A stretch of DNA of 64,000 bases from positions 262,001 to 326,000 of the forward strand of contig CANTUR010000281.1 in assembly GCA_947683625.1 (NCBI GenBank), given 5' to 3'. The notes below the pieces were generated by a model. The model was not told the origin of the DNA. It was given only the letters and a program-made list of their open reading frames with translations, and searched no databases. Shown here piece after piece: positions 43,340 to 55,026 of the stretch. The stretch is from Mallotus nudiflorus. Lineage: Eukaryota > Streptophyta > Magnoliopsida > Malpighiales > Euphorbiaceae. The position numbers were made by a program, and so were the translations under genes. Each line of letters begins with the position of its first letter. Position 1 is the stretch's first letter.

Positions 43340-44585
43340 TCAAATGAAGGAGAACATACATGCAAGATGTGCCAAAAGCCACACATCATGATAGCACCTC
43401 TACAGACAGTGTCCAGTTTGTAATAAATATAAGCGAGTGCAACAAATCCCCAATCTAGTGTGGCAACTCGATCTAAGTCACAAAGAGGACCCAACGGAGC
43501 AATACTGACCTCATGACCGATCTCACAAAAGAGGGTCATGCCTAATAATATTAAAAGGAAACACCTCACCTTATGGATAATATGACGAGGAGTAGAAATA
43601 GGAAGGCGTCTAAATCCCTCAACTAATGATGAAAGAAGAACATTCTTTAGATTTTTCCACGCTGGAGCAAACCCAATCAAATCTCATACGTACTGACTCC
43701 ATGCATGCTCTGGAAGACTATAATAGCTGACATCAAATGGAACTGGGGATCCTCCAAAGGAAATCCTGGTGATAGCAGAGAAACTCATAGGTGAAATAGT
43801 CAGCTCACCCACACGAGTATGAAAAGTGTGGATAGTATCCATCCATCGCTCGATCAAAGAGAACAAAGAGTAACAGTCAGGCTGACCTCGAATAGTCGAA
43901 AGTGCAGCAATGAAATGCCTGAATCTGGAGGCCCAAATTAGACGTGTCACCTGCTCCTGCAATCCATGAAATAATTCTTGGGCTAGATTGAAATAGCCCG
44001 TGAACTTTATCGGATGATATTTCAATTTCAAAAATAATAATTAATTAATTAATCAAAGAATTTAAATTGAAGGATTTGATTAGTTAATTAATTAATTGAC
44101 ATTTAAAAAAATTAACTGATTGGCAATGTAGATTGTCGATCGACAATCTTGAATGCCGATCGGCATTCTAGATTGCCAATTGGCAATAGCCTGGCTGATC
44201 AGAAATCTAGAATTCCGACCAAAATTCCAGACATTCGATTAGTCATTTGGACAACCCATGAGCTAAATTTCATATTTTTAGAGTTTAATTTCAATTTATC
44301 ATGCATTTTCATGTTAATTTCTGACTAATATACATGTCAATCTCTACTCTAAAACTAACTCTGATTGCTAATTATACATGAGATGTTTTTGCAGAAATAA
44401 ACAGAAGCAAGAAAAGTTACCTCATTACCCACATCTCTGCGCTTGTGGGTATGTAAATAAGTCAAAGGAAAAATAGTTGAGTCTTCTCGAAGTCCCAAAT
44501 CATTCTAAGGAAAATGAAGAGGCAGAATCCTCTGACATTCTAAAGTCTCAACTCTTTCATGTTGTCCGTGTGACGAGGAGGCCAT
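43340..44585 (-). pseudogene. 5' part of the antisense PMD gene, element B
   Basis: Exon 1 is 44585-44421 (MASSSHGQHERVETLECQRI ... RRDVGNE, GTAACT donor). Exon 2 runs from about 44053 with HPIKFTGYFNLAQELFHGLQ and LIERWMDTIHTFHTRVGELT. A TGA at 43681 replaces the Arg of YVRDLI; FAPAWKNLKNVLLSSLVEGF follows. Then LDWGFVALAYIYYKLDTVCR and MCGFWHILH, followed by the GTATGT donor near 43362. The acceptor before exon 2 reads AT where A has AG. Exons 3 onward are deleted. The PMD homology is clear; this copy cannot make a whole protein. Confidence 0.75.
44110..44200. repeat. GATC-centred palindrome cluster in PMD intron 1 (element B)
   Basis: ATTGTCGATCGACAATC, AATGCCGATCGGCATTC, ATTGCCAATTGGCAAT and GGCTGATCAG follow one another within about 90 bases. 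The first two are near-perfect palindromes with different flanks. It corresponds to 4783-4880 in A. Confidence 0.78.
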
Positions 44586-44715
44586 AGGATCAAACGGATT
44601 GCAAATCGGATGACAAATGGTAAAGAAATCAAGAAAAGAAAAATCAAGATCAATTGAAAAAAAAAAGAAGAAGAAAAGAATAGGAAGAGAAGTGAAGTGA
44701 TCGTCAAAGGGGAAA

Positions 44716-44727
44716 GGATATATAAAA
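44716..44727 (-). promoter_or_regulatory. TATA box of the antisense PMD gene (element B)
   Basis: TTATATAT on the minus strand (plus 44718-44725), about 135 bases upstream of ATG 44585, with a pyrimidine-rich leader. Matches 5403-5410 in A. Confidence 0.5.
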
Positions 44728-44989
44728 TGGAAAATATCCATTTTAATCCTTCTATTTTACTTACTTTTTATCCATCTTTTATTTCTTGCAATTTGGTCCA
44801 TAATTGCATTTGGATTAGGAACATGTTCCTAATTAAATCTTGACGTTCATCAAATTAATAATTCATTGAATGATTAAAACTACATAATCAATCTGTGATT
44901 CTGAATTTTCTGCCAAGTACAGAATACAAAACAAGATTACATAATTCATTTTTTGCATTTTACATGCATCATTTCAATCAAAGGATTCA

Positions 44990-45088
44990 TATGCTGCACA
45001 GTAGCTATGATATGAATTTCAAATGATTATGTTATGTGTTGCATAGTAGTCATAACCTTAATTATGTTATGTATTGCATAGCAGTTAT
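44990..45088 (+). repeat. Class III hairpins, element B
   Basis: TTCATAT/ATATGAA around GCTGCACAGTAG, GTTATG/CATAAC around a second core, then a third unit whose right half is displaced beyond the inserted solo LTR. 44728-44990 is AT-rich and otherwise featureless. Confidence 0.6.
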
Positions 45089-46629
45089 TATTGGGTTTCA
45101 TGATACAAACGCAGTGGAAAAATTAAAAATTTATCACATTCCCAAACCTGGACCCATGTAATTCGACTACTTGATTAAATCTAAGATTTCAAAAATCTCA
45201 CCAAAATGCAGAAGAGGCAAGATTTTCTGGAAGGATGAGAGGAGGTTCACACCGGTGACACCTTACCTCGAGCCTTTTGCTTTGGTTGTTCGAATCAAGA
45301 CGTCTCCAAAAGGATGCGTCCTCTATAAGTATCCACATGAACGGCCCTTCACAAAATGAATTGGAGTGTGTGCGCTAGCAACCTCCTTGATTGTCTCACA
45401 AATCAAGAACAAAAGAAAAACTCTGTCTTTATTTTCTAAGAAGAAAGAAAACAAATTTGGAGGCAGGAAAAACAATTGTGTGAAACCCTAGAGAATATAA
45501 CATATTTATAGACTCCAAATTAGGGTTTCACCTACCAATGACCTTTTGATAATTTCCATTTATTATATTCTGATTTTGTTTAAAAATAAATCAGAAATAA
45601 TATCTTATTTATTTATTTAAAATAACATTTATCTTAAATAAATAAATAAATAAATAAAACACTTTAATTATTTATTTTCACAGAGTTTATTTTGGGCTTA
45701 TTATACCCATATTCATTTTGGGCTTGTTCTAAGTGTGTGACCCTGTAGGTTCATATAACATTGGTAGTGGGCCTAAATCTCTATTTAGGCCTATAAGTCA
45801 TAAGCGACCTCTAGTAAGACATTATGACTACCCAAGTCATGTGAAGTCAATAATTCGACATAACTTAATTACAATGAATTTTATCATCCCTTTATCACAT
45901 GATATCTTAATTGAACATAAGGCATAGAATGTCATCCTTATATAGTTCAATATTATGACTTGATTCCAAGTAGACTAAAAATGATAACTCTTTATTAATT
46001 CATTTCAGCATGGCCATGCATTTTCCTTTAGTCTATCTCATCAAGGGGCCCATAGATATCTTTCTCATATTAATGAGGAATAAATCCCTTCTAAATCACT
46101 CACATTCCTCACATAACTAATTTCATATCCAACAACATCCTATTTAATCATTCGGTTAAAGACAATGTTAGAATGTGTCAAAACATAAAATAGCTATGTA
46201 GAAATCTATGATGATTTCAAGGTCAAAGGACTAAAATAAAATTACTATGATGAAAAATACTTTTGACAATAATCTGTGTAGTATTTTCATAGTGGGTCAA
46301 TCCAGTACATGATCTCTCATCATGTACCTATGAGTTGACTTAATATTTCATATTCATGATAAGTAAAACATAACCATCAGTCAACTTCATATTAGCCTTA
46401 ATACTTTAATATTTATATATAATGAATAAATGGCTAGGGATAATTAGAATAGAACTATTATTTTAATTTAAGGGTTTTACTATCAAGTCACATTCTTGAT
46501 GGCCTTAGTAAGAATTAACCATTCATATAATTATCATAAAATCAAATGATAATGAAATATCGCTTTATTAATAAAATAAGAAAGTCAATACATAATCGCA
46601 AATGATTGACCTAGTGCATATCACTAACA
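45089..46629. mobile_element. Solo LTR, copia-like, inserted in element B
   Basis: 1541 bases from TATTGGGTTTCATGATACAA (TG changed to TA) to CATATCACTAACA, flanked by a perfect 5-base duplication GTTAT (45084-45088 and 46630-46634). Removing it restores the colinear match with A around 5770. The start resembles known plant copia LTRs (TGTTGGGTTT...ACGCAG.GGAAA), and the middle has GGGCTTGTTCTAAGTGTGTG and GTGGGCCTAAA words typical of such LTRs. CTATAAGTAT near 45324 may be its TATA. No coding region, so either a solo LTR or a non-autonomous element. Confidence 0.85.
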
Positions 46630-47149
46630 GTTATGACATAAACTTTCAAATTCATCAGTGCTAGACGTTCCACAAGAACTATAGCAGATTTTTAATTCAA
46701 CTTCACTAGACATCCTACAAGGAATATAGTGTGCATCGTTAGACGTCCCACAGGGAATATAATGAAATTCACCATTGCTAGATGCTCCACAAGAACTATA
46801 GCAGATTTTCAATTCAACTTCACTAGACATCCCATAGGGAATATAGTGTGCATCATTAGACGTCCCATAGGGAATATAACGAAATTCATCATTGCTAGAC
46901 ATTCCACAGGAACTATAACAAGTTTTCAATTTATCATTGCTAGATGTCGCACAGGGAATATAGCGAAACTCATTTGCACAAAGTCCATTAGACGTTCAGC
47001 AGGAAATATAGTGAGACTTGTCAAACATTACACCTTACTTAGAAATTTGAGCATCAATCTAACATTTAGGATACAATCAAGTGTCCTAATTTATTTCTCT
47101 CAAAATTATGTGCTTATATTATTTTGTCACAATTTGTCAAGCAAACAGC
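46630..47149 (+). repeat. Class II hairpin array, element B
   Basis: Nine or ten units at 46655-47015 of the same design as 5791-6470 in A. Arms include CACTA/TAGTG, TCGTTA/TAATGA (one G-U), TTGCTA/TAGCAG, TCATTA/TAACGA (with a mismatch), and CATTA/TAGTG with GTC/GAC at the outside. Fewer units than in A. The rest, to 47149, is AT-rich and unmatched in A because of the deletion there. Confidence 0.8.
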
Positions 47150-47177
47150 GACAAAGGGGGGGGGGGGGGGGGGCAAC
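47150..47177 (+). other. Polypurine tract with 18 consecutive G, element B
   Basis: GACAAA then 18 G (47156-47173), then CAAC and the LTR start. It is the plus-strand primer site for reverse transcription. Tracts of this type usually hold about 5-7 G before GCAAC; the run here is expanded. Confidence 0.85.
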
Positions 47178-49232
47178 TATAAGCACCCAATTTTGGAATG
47201 CAATTGTGCACAATTGCGACATAAGCCCTTATGATGAAATTTATTAAAAAATTGAACTTGGTTGTCAATTTTATGGACTTTAGGGACTAAATTGTAATGT
47301 TTTAAGGATTTGATTACAACAAAGTCAATTTTTCAGGGGTCTTTTGGTAATTAAAAGTTGAAAAAAATTTAGGGTCGGCATTACACAATACCAACACGTA
47401 AAAGTCCCATTTTTTTTATTTTTCACATATTTTTTCTTATTTTTTGTCAATTTTTTTTAGTGTTTTGATTGGTTAAAAATTGAATTTTTATCATTAGTTT
47501 TATCTAAAAAAATTTTGACGCATTGAAGACATTCAAAAATCTAATCTTATCACTCTATTTTAGAGAGATAAGTTTGTTCCTCCAAAGGAGGAAGTTAGTA
47601 CGCAAGCAGACTCTGCATTTAAAAGTAGAGTCTGCATGTGTGAGAGGAAAAAAAATTTGGAGACTAACACAAAAAGAAAAAAAGCGGAGACTCACACATA
47701 AACCCTAAAAAACTTAGACACCATTGAGAACACCCTATGCACCAAAAACTTCAATTTTTGTCAAAGCTCTTTTTTAGACGATTCTTTTAACAAGAACGAT
47801 CCAACATTATTTTTTAAGCCTCTATCCAAAATCAATAGCTATTCAATTTCAACGGTGATAATCCAATCTTAGGGGCTAAAAAGGGCATTTACACAACATC
47901 TAAATTATCAGTGTTCTTTTTCTATTTCATTTTTTCTATTATCTTCTTTTTACGATTTTTCCTTTTATTTTTGTTATTATTTTGATTATTTAATTTCATT
48001 ACTAATCTGATTACTTTTGTTTTTTTCTTTGTTTTGATGTCCACATGTGAATTGATGAGGATACTGCTTGTGTTTAAACTGAACAGAAGGTCCATGGAAT
48101 GCCATGGAAAAACCTATGTTATTTTCCAATAGAATTTAGGGTTTTATCTTTTTTTTTTTCATTTTGGTGTTCTGTGTAGTTATTTTAATTCATGGTTGTA
48201 TAATTGTTATATTTTAATTTTGTACGTAGTTTGTAATAGCCTCAGTAGTAGGAATAGTAAAAGATTTAATTTTCTGCATTTTAAAATCAATCAGTAATTA
48301 GGTTCGATTGGGTAAAAATCAAATTAAAATCAATAGTGGAAGTAGCTTAATTTAGGGTTTATGTGTAATTAAATTAGGTTTTTTTTAGAAATCATATGTG
48401 AATGTGTTTTGATTTGATTTTGTTATTTTTTTTTTATGTTTTTAGACTTTTTTATTTGGTTTTGGGTCCCAAGTCCACGTTTAGGTCTAACCCACTTAAT
48501 AAATAGGCTTAAAAATGGTTTAGGAATTTAAATAATTAAATCAATTTAGGCCCATTACCCACTTAGTTAATTAAAACTTGTTTAGACTTAGCTCAGCCCA
48601 TTAAAATGCATTTCTTTTAAAATAGACCTAGACCCACATTTCAAATAAAACCAAATTAGCCTTAGGCCCACTAATTTAACTTTTCTTTAAAATTGAATAG
48701 ACTTAAACTCATTCCTTATACAAGCTAAAATAAATAGATCTAGCCTCACTAATTAATAAAAAGGTAGGCCTACTTCTAGTCTCTTTCTTACTTGTAAATA
48801 AAATGTAAATCTAGCTAACTTTTTTAATAAAATTAACATAGTTTAGACTTAGGGACAACGCGATGTTGAGTGCATTTTTTATATGTAATTTTATTGACTA
48901 GATACCTAGGGTTAGATGGATGTCAAATAGGGTTTAATAAAGTTGCATATAATTAGAGGATGAAATAATCATTTATAAAATTATTCTAAATGAACACAAG
49001 ACTAAGAGAAGTTAGTATTCCGTATCCAGAATCTCCTGGTTGTGGTGCTAGCTTTCTTTTAGGGAATCGAGTACCACCGTTTTGATTTGTCCTAGTTCTT
49101 ACCCTGGGTGGTGACTCCTCATCTCCATGTCATGTCTTTGTGATAGTGGTTACTGTGTTCTCTAAGGCCCTGAGCCTAAACAGTGTAGTGGTTGCTAAAA
49201 TCTTAGACGCGTGCTAAACCCCGCCGTCTATA
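47178..49232 (+). repeat. 3' LTR of element B
   Basis: Matches 32573-34687. Start TATAAGCACCCAATTTTGG (TG to TA), end CCGCCGTCTATA. It carries a reduced GATC palindrome part near 47375-47400 (GGTCGGCATTACACAATACC), the inverted-repeat TATA region at about 47609-47632, and the GAATCGAGTACCACC block. Some AGGCCCA words are lost by short deletions relative to the 5' LTR. Confidence 0.93.
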
Positions 49233-50400
49233 ATGTGTTAACTTTTTCTTTAGAAAAACCTTTCTTTAATAAGAAGTTGCTTAATCGTTCATACCAAGCT
49301 CTTGGAGCTTGTTTCAATCCATACAAAGATTTTAACATTTTAAAAAACATGATTTAGAGAATCAAAATTTTTAAAACCCGGAGGTCAATCGACATATACC
49401 TCCTCTTTAACAAATCCATTTAAAAAAGCACTTTTGACATCCATTTGAAAAATTTTAAAATTCATGAATGATGCAAATGTAAGTAACATTCTAATAGTTT
49501 CTAACCTTGCAACTGGGGAAAAGGTTTCATCATAATCAATGCCTTCCTCTTGATTATAACCTTTAGCTATTAGTCTAGCTTTGTTCCTAGTTATGACACC
49601 TTATTCATTTATCTTATTTATAAACACCCATTTGGTGTCTATAATAGGATGATGTTTAGGTTTATGAACCAAGGTCTAAACCTTATTTCTCTCAAATTGA
49701 TTTAACTCTTCTTGCATAATAAGGACCTAAAATTCATTACTCAAAACATCATCAATATTTTTTGGTTCAATTTGAGATATGAAGAATAAATTAACAATAG
49801 ACTTAAATTTAGATCTAGTAGTTACCCCATTTGTAGTGTCATTTATGATGAGGTCTTGAGGATGTGCTTTCTTGAATTGCTAATCCTTTGGAAGTTCATC
49901 CTTCAAGGTAAGTTGAGACATATCGTTATTGTCCTCCTTGTTTGGACCTTCAAGTTTTAAAGGCTTACTAGCATTTTCTTCTCGAGTGTTCATATCCATA
50001 TGCCCATCTATAAAATCACAAACATTCTTTCTAGGATCAAGTGAGTTTGATTCATCAAATACAACATGCATTAACTCTTAAACTACTAATGTTCTTTTAT
50101 CAAAGACTTTATATGCTTTATTAGTAGTGGTATAGCCTAGGAAAATTCCTTCATCAGCTTTAAAATTAAATTTTCCAAGATTATCCTTGGTGCTCAATAC
50201 AAAGCACTTGCATCCAAATACTCTAAGATACGAAATTTTGGATTTTCTATTATTTTAAAGCTCATAAGAAATTTTATTTAAAATTAGTATTTTAAATACT
50301 CTATTTGCAATGTAGCAAGATGTGTTAACGGCTTCTGCCCAAAAGTACAGAGGTAAATTATACTCATGAAGCATGGTTCTAGCCATTCCACTAGAGTTTT
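49233..50400 (-). pseudogene. Copia RT N-terminal part and connection, element F
   Basis: Minus strand: YNQEEGIDYDETFSPVARLE, FASFMNFKIFQMDVKSAFLN, GFVKEEVYVD, PPGF after a TGA, SLYGLKQAPRAWYERL after a shift, and FLLKKGFSKEKVNT running into element B at 49237. Upstream of RT the frame gives ALEDNRWIN-type connection remnants (about 49650-49720) and a low-complexity linker, 49880-50071 (DMNTREENASKPLKLEGPNK). Confidence 0.85.
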
Positions 50401-51140
50401 ATTTTTTCTTTCAACTACCTCATTTTGTTACGGAGTTTTAGGAGAAGAAAAAGTACATGAAATACTATTTTCATTGGAAAAGATTTTAAAGAATTCATTT
50501 TCAAATTTGGTTCCATGATCACTCCTAATAGATGAAATGCAAAAACCTTTTTCTCTATGAACTCTTTTTGAAAAGCTTTCAAATGATTTAAAAGCATCAT
50601 TCTTATGAGCAAGAAAACACACCTAAGTATATCTAGAGTAATCATCAACCAATATATATGCATAGTGCATTTCATCAAGATTAGCAATTCTAGTTGGTCT
50701 AAATAAATCCATATGTATAAGTTTAAGTGGTTTAGAGTTTGACACTACATTCTTAAGCTTGAATGAAGACTTGGATTTTTTTCCCTTTTGACAAGCCTCA
50801 TAAGGTTTATCCTTTGTGAATTCACGTTTAGGTAAACAAATCACAAGTTCATGCTTACTGAGATCATTCAAAAGCTCAAACTTTGCATTTCCTAACCTTC
50901 TATACCATGTCCATGTGTCATGGGAGATAGACATTAAGCATCTAATGTCTTTGTTATTAATTTTATTCAAATCAATAACATAAACATTATATACTCTTTC
51001 TCCACTAAAAATTACTTTGTCTTCATAAAAACTAATAATAAAGCAATTTATAGGATTAAAAGTGACTTTATTTCTCATGTCACATATTTGATTTATACTT
51101 AACAAATTATATTTAAAACCATTAACAAGCAAGATAAGGT
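50230..51140 (-). pseudogene. Copia integrase with pre-integrase domain, element F
   Basis: Pre-integrase zinc region: SHDTWTWYRRLGNAKFELLN, and CLPKREFTKDKPYEACQKGK. Core: LIHMDLFRPTRIANLDEMHY (first Asp region), YILVDDYSRYT, SIRSDHGTKFENEFF (second Asp), SPKTP*QNEVVERKNKTLVE (Glu). The N-terminal stretch LVNGFKYNLLSINQICDMRN at 51132 belongs to the protease-integrase junction. Stops break it, but the DDE residues are visible. Confidence 0.88.
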
Positions 51141-52021
51141 ATATAAATAAGAGTTAAGGATTATCGATTTCTCAAATGCATACTATATTTCCTTTGGAAT
51201 TGTCCTTGAATGTGACATGTCCTCCATCCTTTGCATCATGTTTGTTGAATTGCTCTTTGTCTCCATCATGTATCTTGAACATCCACTATCGAGATACCAC
51301 TTGCTTTTTATACTTGTGGATTTCAAGCACACCTACACAAGACAATTTAAGTGTTCTTTTGAAACCAAAACCTTTATTAGTCTATGTTGGTTAGTTTCAA
51401 GATAATCTAAAAAAAGCAAATTCATGTGTAGTCTTCTATAGAAGCACACATTGTTAGTATGTCCTTTGATCATTCAATATGAATATACAACATTTTCAAA
51501 TTTACTTTTCCTAGGATGATATGGTTTCCTAGTGTATGAAACATTCTTTTTATGTTGTGATAGTGAGTGTCTCATAAAATTATTTTGAGTCATATGTGAG
51601 ACATGCATTGACAATGACAATGTGTATTTTGATAGGTTTGTGCAGCATGTTTAGGTGCATTATATTATGCAACATGCTCATAAGTGTTATGTCTAGTGTA
51701 CATGTAAGCATGTTTGGGTTATGTTTTTCTAGCATGAAACCTACCTCTTTCTGTTATATAGGATTAGCTTTTATGAGACTTTCCTTTAATATTTAACACA
51801 TGAGACTTATTAGCTTTGAAATCTTGAGTCTCAATCAGTTTAGAGGTGGAAGGAGTGGAATTATGTGATGCCTTAATAAATTTAATATGTAATGATGATG
51901 AGGAAGAAACCATTCCTTTCTCATATCCTAATCCATGAGTGTTTCCATGGATTTTTTAAGAGTCAAGAAGATTATCTAAACTCTCTTTTCCTTTTTGGAA
52001 TTTGGAAATGGAATTCTTTAA
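51141..52021 (-). pseudogene. Copia protease region, element F (poorly preserved)
   Basis: Minus-strand pieces WYLDSGCSRYMMET-like (near 51300-51260, read as RYLDSGCSRYMMETKSNST after correction of shifts) fit the copia protease LDSGCS region. TSKLIETQDFKANKSHV near 51830 comes from the gag-protease linker. Frames are shifted often; the assignment rests on order and these motifs. Confidence 0.55.
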
Positions 52022-53333
52022 TTATAATAACTTATTAGAAATCTTATGATTTTCATAACTTGCTTTCTTAAGTTGCTCTTTTAAAGAATTTAAAGATTTT
52101 AGGTCACTAGTAAATTTATCCTTGGTTAAGCTAGATAACTCATGCTTATAATGATTTTTCTTAGATAATAAGCTTTTGCATTTAAGTAAGATTTTGCTCA
52201 TAATAGAGATCTCATCATTATCATATTCATAATAATCATCACAAGAAGAGTTAGAAGTAAATGATACCTTATTTTTATCTTCATGAGCCATGAAGTAAAG
52301 GTTGACAACTTCTTATTATTCCTCTTCCTCATCAAATTCTGAGAAGTTATCTTAAGTAGCTTTGAAGGTCTTTTTTTTCTCCTTTCCTCCTTTGTTATTG
52401 AATTTTAGTTTGGGGCACTCACTTTGAATTTGATCTGATTTCTTGAATTTATAATAAGTAACCTCTTTAGTTTTCTTCTTGCCATTTCCTTCATACTTCT
52501 TATTGAAGTCTCTTGTTCTTGAGAAATTTTTCTTTCTCAAGAATTTTTTAAAGTTTCTTGTGAGCATAGCAATATCACCATCTTCATTACTTGAATCTTT
52601 AAGGCTTTTTTCTTCATTATCTTCTTGTGAAGCTTTTAATGTTATTCTCCTACTCTTCTTGCTTTTCTCCTCTTTGCTTAATTGTAAGCTCATGTGTATG
52701 GAGCTCTCTAAGAAGCACATCGGTCGAGAGAGTTGAAAGGTCTTGAGTTTCCTCAATTGAAGTGACTTTAGATTCCCAATCCTTCTTAGGTAGGATTCTT
52801 AAAATCTTTTTATTCACCTCTTCCTTGGAGAAATATTTTCCAAGTTTCTTGAGACTGACGAGAATAGTATTGAGATGGTTTGTCATCTTAATAATTGACT
52901 CATAAGGCTTCATATTTAAGAGTTTATATTCATACGTATGAAGTTGAATCTTCTTGCTTCTTACTTGTACATTGTCTTCATAATGATTCTCCAAGGTCTC
53001 CCACATTCCCTTTACCAAAATGCAACGTTGAAGTTTGTCTCCTTCTTCTTTTGACATGGAAGAGACTAGAGTGATCATAGCTTTCTTATTTTTATAATTT
53101 TCTTTCTTTTGTTCATTGTTCCATTGATTTCTTGAAAAATTTATTTATACACCATTAATGTTAGCTTTAGGTGATTCCCAACCTTTGAGAATAACTTCCC
53201 AAAGTTTAAGCGAATCACAATCTAAATATAACTCCATTTTGAACTTCCAATGTGGGTAATCACTTCCATCAAAGAATGGTCTAAGTGAAGAAATATTTTG
53301 AAATTCACTCTCCATGATATTGTATTCTAGCAA
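52022..53333 (-). pseudogene. Copia Gag, element F
   Basis: Start region: ISSLRPFFDGSDYPHWKFKM (53300-53240) and LKLWEVILKGWESPKANING. Then EGDKLQRCILVKGMWETLEN, IQLHTYEYKLLNMKPYESII, KILRILPKKDWESKVTSIEE and LSTLSTDVLLRELHTHEL. A zinc-knuckle remnant near 52450 reads YYKFKKSDQIQSECPKLKFN (first Cys lost). The tail LKSLNSLKEQLKKASYENHK may be a coiled coil. Typical for copia gag with the DUF4219/UBN2 type. A stop-bounded piece near 52291-52022 follows. Confidence 0.85.
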
Positions 53334-53352
53334 TGAAGTTCCTAGAATTCAA

Positions 53353-53366
53353 GCTCTGATACTAAT
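53353..53366 (-). other. Primer binding site, element F
   Basis: Minus strand TTAGTATCAGAGCTT, one change from TGGTATCAGAGCTT, the complement of initiator tRNA-Met used by most plant copia elements. It lies seven to eight bases after the LTR end. Confidence 0.85.
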
Positions 53367-53372
53367 TAAAAT

Positions 53373-54433
53373 TGCCTTAGAGGGGGGTGAATAAGGCTAA
53401 TGAAGGATTAGAAAAATTAAAAAGAATTTAAAGAATGAACAAGAATTAAAAAAGAATAGAGTAGGAAGAACAATGAACACATAAATTTAAGGAGCTCATA
53501 TTCTCAACAATCCTACGTCTCAACCTAACTTATCCCTAAGTTAGGATTTTTCAATACCCATAATCTTGTTTACAAGATTGAGATTACAAGAGTTTGAGGT
53601 TCACTCTTTAACCTTTCACAAATAAGGGTTTTAAGGCTAACTCTTCAACTAATTCCTAAGTATTTTAATGGTTAAACACTTATATCAATTCCATCCTTTT
53701 AATCTATCCTAAGATTTAGATAAAGATGAGGTCTTATTTCTATCACACAACCAACTCCCACAAGAGTTAATCAATACAAAGAATATTGATACAAAGAAAA
53801 ATGAAGCTTAATGAATGCTTAGAGAGTTTTTTTATATAATTAAAGAGTAATATAAAGTGTTATTCTTGTTATAATAACTCTAGAGCATATATATATAGAT
53901 TAAGTTTAAAAAATATGGCTATTGGAGCCATTGATTATGTCTTCAATGTCTCTTTTCTTTAATTATTTCAAAAATATGTTTATTGGGTCGTCATTATAGA
54001 AGCAAGGCTTCAGTCATAGCCCTCTACTTTCTGCCACCATGGTAGCCTTACTTTAGTCGCAGCCCTCTAACATCTCCTTTCTTCAATAATTTTAAAAATA
54101 TGTCCATTGGATTTTTTGAAGTTTGATGTCACCATGGAAGTAAGACTTCAATTATAACACTCATAATTTTGTTACCATGGAAACCTTGCTTTAGTAACAG
54201 CCCTCAACATTCTATCACCATGGCAGCCTCACTTTAGTCATAGCCATAAGCATTTTATCACTATAGCAGCCTTGCTTTAGTAGCAACTCTCTACTATGCT
54301 GAATCTTGACTTGGCTTTCATTGAGAGTAATATTGTACCTATTCTTTTAATCATACTTAAACAAAGAACATTAAATGCTTAAAATTAAGTTTGTTAAGAC
54401 AAAAAACAAGATTGATTATTGCTAAGGTCAACA
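53373..54433 (-). repeat. 5' LTR of element F
   Basis: 1061 bases matching 29112-30141. Ends on the minus strand are TGTTGACCTTAGC and CTAAGGCA. It includes the diverged CACCATGG / AGCCTTGCTTTAGT repeats at 53985-54300. Confidence 0.9.
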
Positions 54434-54828
54434 GTTTAGTTAAATGTGTTGGTTTCAATTCTAATTTGAGTTGTGATAGTTGTTGTGCATGTTGTTATTA
54501 AAGAAATTAACCATTTGTACTTGGATGAACAAGACATTAGTGATGGTGGGTTGTTTTCTATTATGGGTAGCTCAACAAGAACTGGGTACACTTGCATTTA
54601 AGGTTTGATGATAAAGGAGCAATTTTTGTCTAGTGAATTTTTTATTGATACAATATGTCTTATTTTTGCTCTTTTTGGTATTGTTTTGAATGATTTTAAA
54701 GTATATATGTTTGTAAATTTTTCTACTGTGAATTCAGTTCATATAGGCTGTGTAGCTACTTTACCACACAATGTTTTGTTTGTTTTTAAGTGTGGTTGTT
54801 AATGGAAGGTAATGCTTATAATGCCATG

Positions 54829-54891
<63 letters not shown>

Positions 54892-55017
54892 TGATTTATC
54901 TGAATCATGAAGATAAAATGTTCAATTGTGGCTTCTTATAAAGTTGTATAAATGTTCAAGAAGTATAAATTTAATAATTTCAAGTTTTCTCTTCTTTTGA
55001 TTTTTTTCGTCTTTTCT
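54434..55017. repeat. Spacer with (AT)n-(TTTA)n microsatellite
   Basis: (AT)13 or so at 54831-54856 runs directly into (TTTA)n at 54855-54892. The open stretch 54605-54802 (hydrophobic, no motif) is not supported as a gene. Confidence 0.7.
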
Positions 55018-55026
55018 CTTCTTTTG

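Larger units (their letters stand above)
32573..49232 (+). mobile_element. Element B: complete Tat-lineage Ty3/gypsy retrotransposon (16.7 kb)
   Basis: Two LTRs (2115 and 2055 bases), PBS, leader, gag, protease, RT, two RNase H domains, integrase, class I hairpins, antisense genes, class II/III hairpins, polypurine tract. It inserted into the RT of copia element F: F reads KEKVNT up to the right edge and PLFIKK from the left edge. The duplicated target is GTGTG (32568-32572), seen as ATGTG (49233-49237) with one change. A by-eye comparison of about 230 LTR bases gives a dozen differences, so the insertion is not recent. Same family as A. It lost the middle of its antisense genes and gained a solo LTR. 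Confidence 0.95.
29112..54433 (-). mobile_element. Element F: Ty1/copia retrotransposon, interrupted by element B
   Basis: Minus-strand copia element with both LTRs (53373-54433 upstream, 29112-30141 downstream), a tRNA-Met-type PBS, and gag, protease, integrase, RT and RNase H in that order. Integrase before RT defines Ty1/copia. Element B (32573-49232) sits inside the RT. Without B it measures about 8.7 kb. Direct repeats at the two ends were not found (GAAAG at left, GTTTA at right), so the ends may have changed since insertion. All ORFs carry stops. Confidence 0.92.

Noticed and set aside
45171..45359. 62-codon ORF in the solo LTR
   Set aside because: LTR sequence with no known protein; short and without motif.
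29107..54438. Target duplication of copia element F
   Set aside because: The five bases beside the two LTRs are GAAAG and GTTTA, which do not match; no claim made.
54605..54802. 65-codon hydrophobic ORF
   Set aside because: No motif, no upstream signals, short; could be chance in AT-rich DNA.
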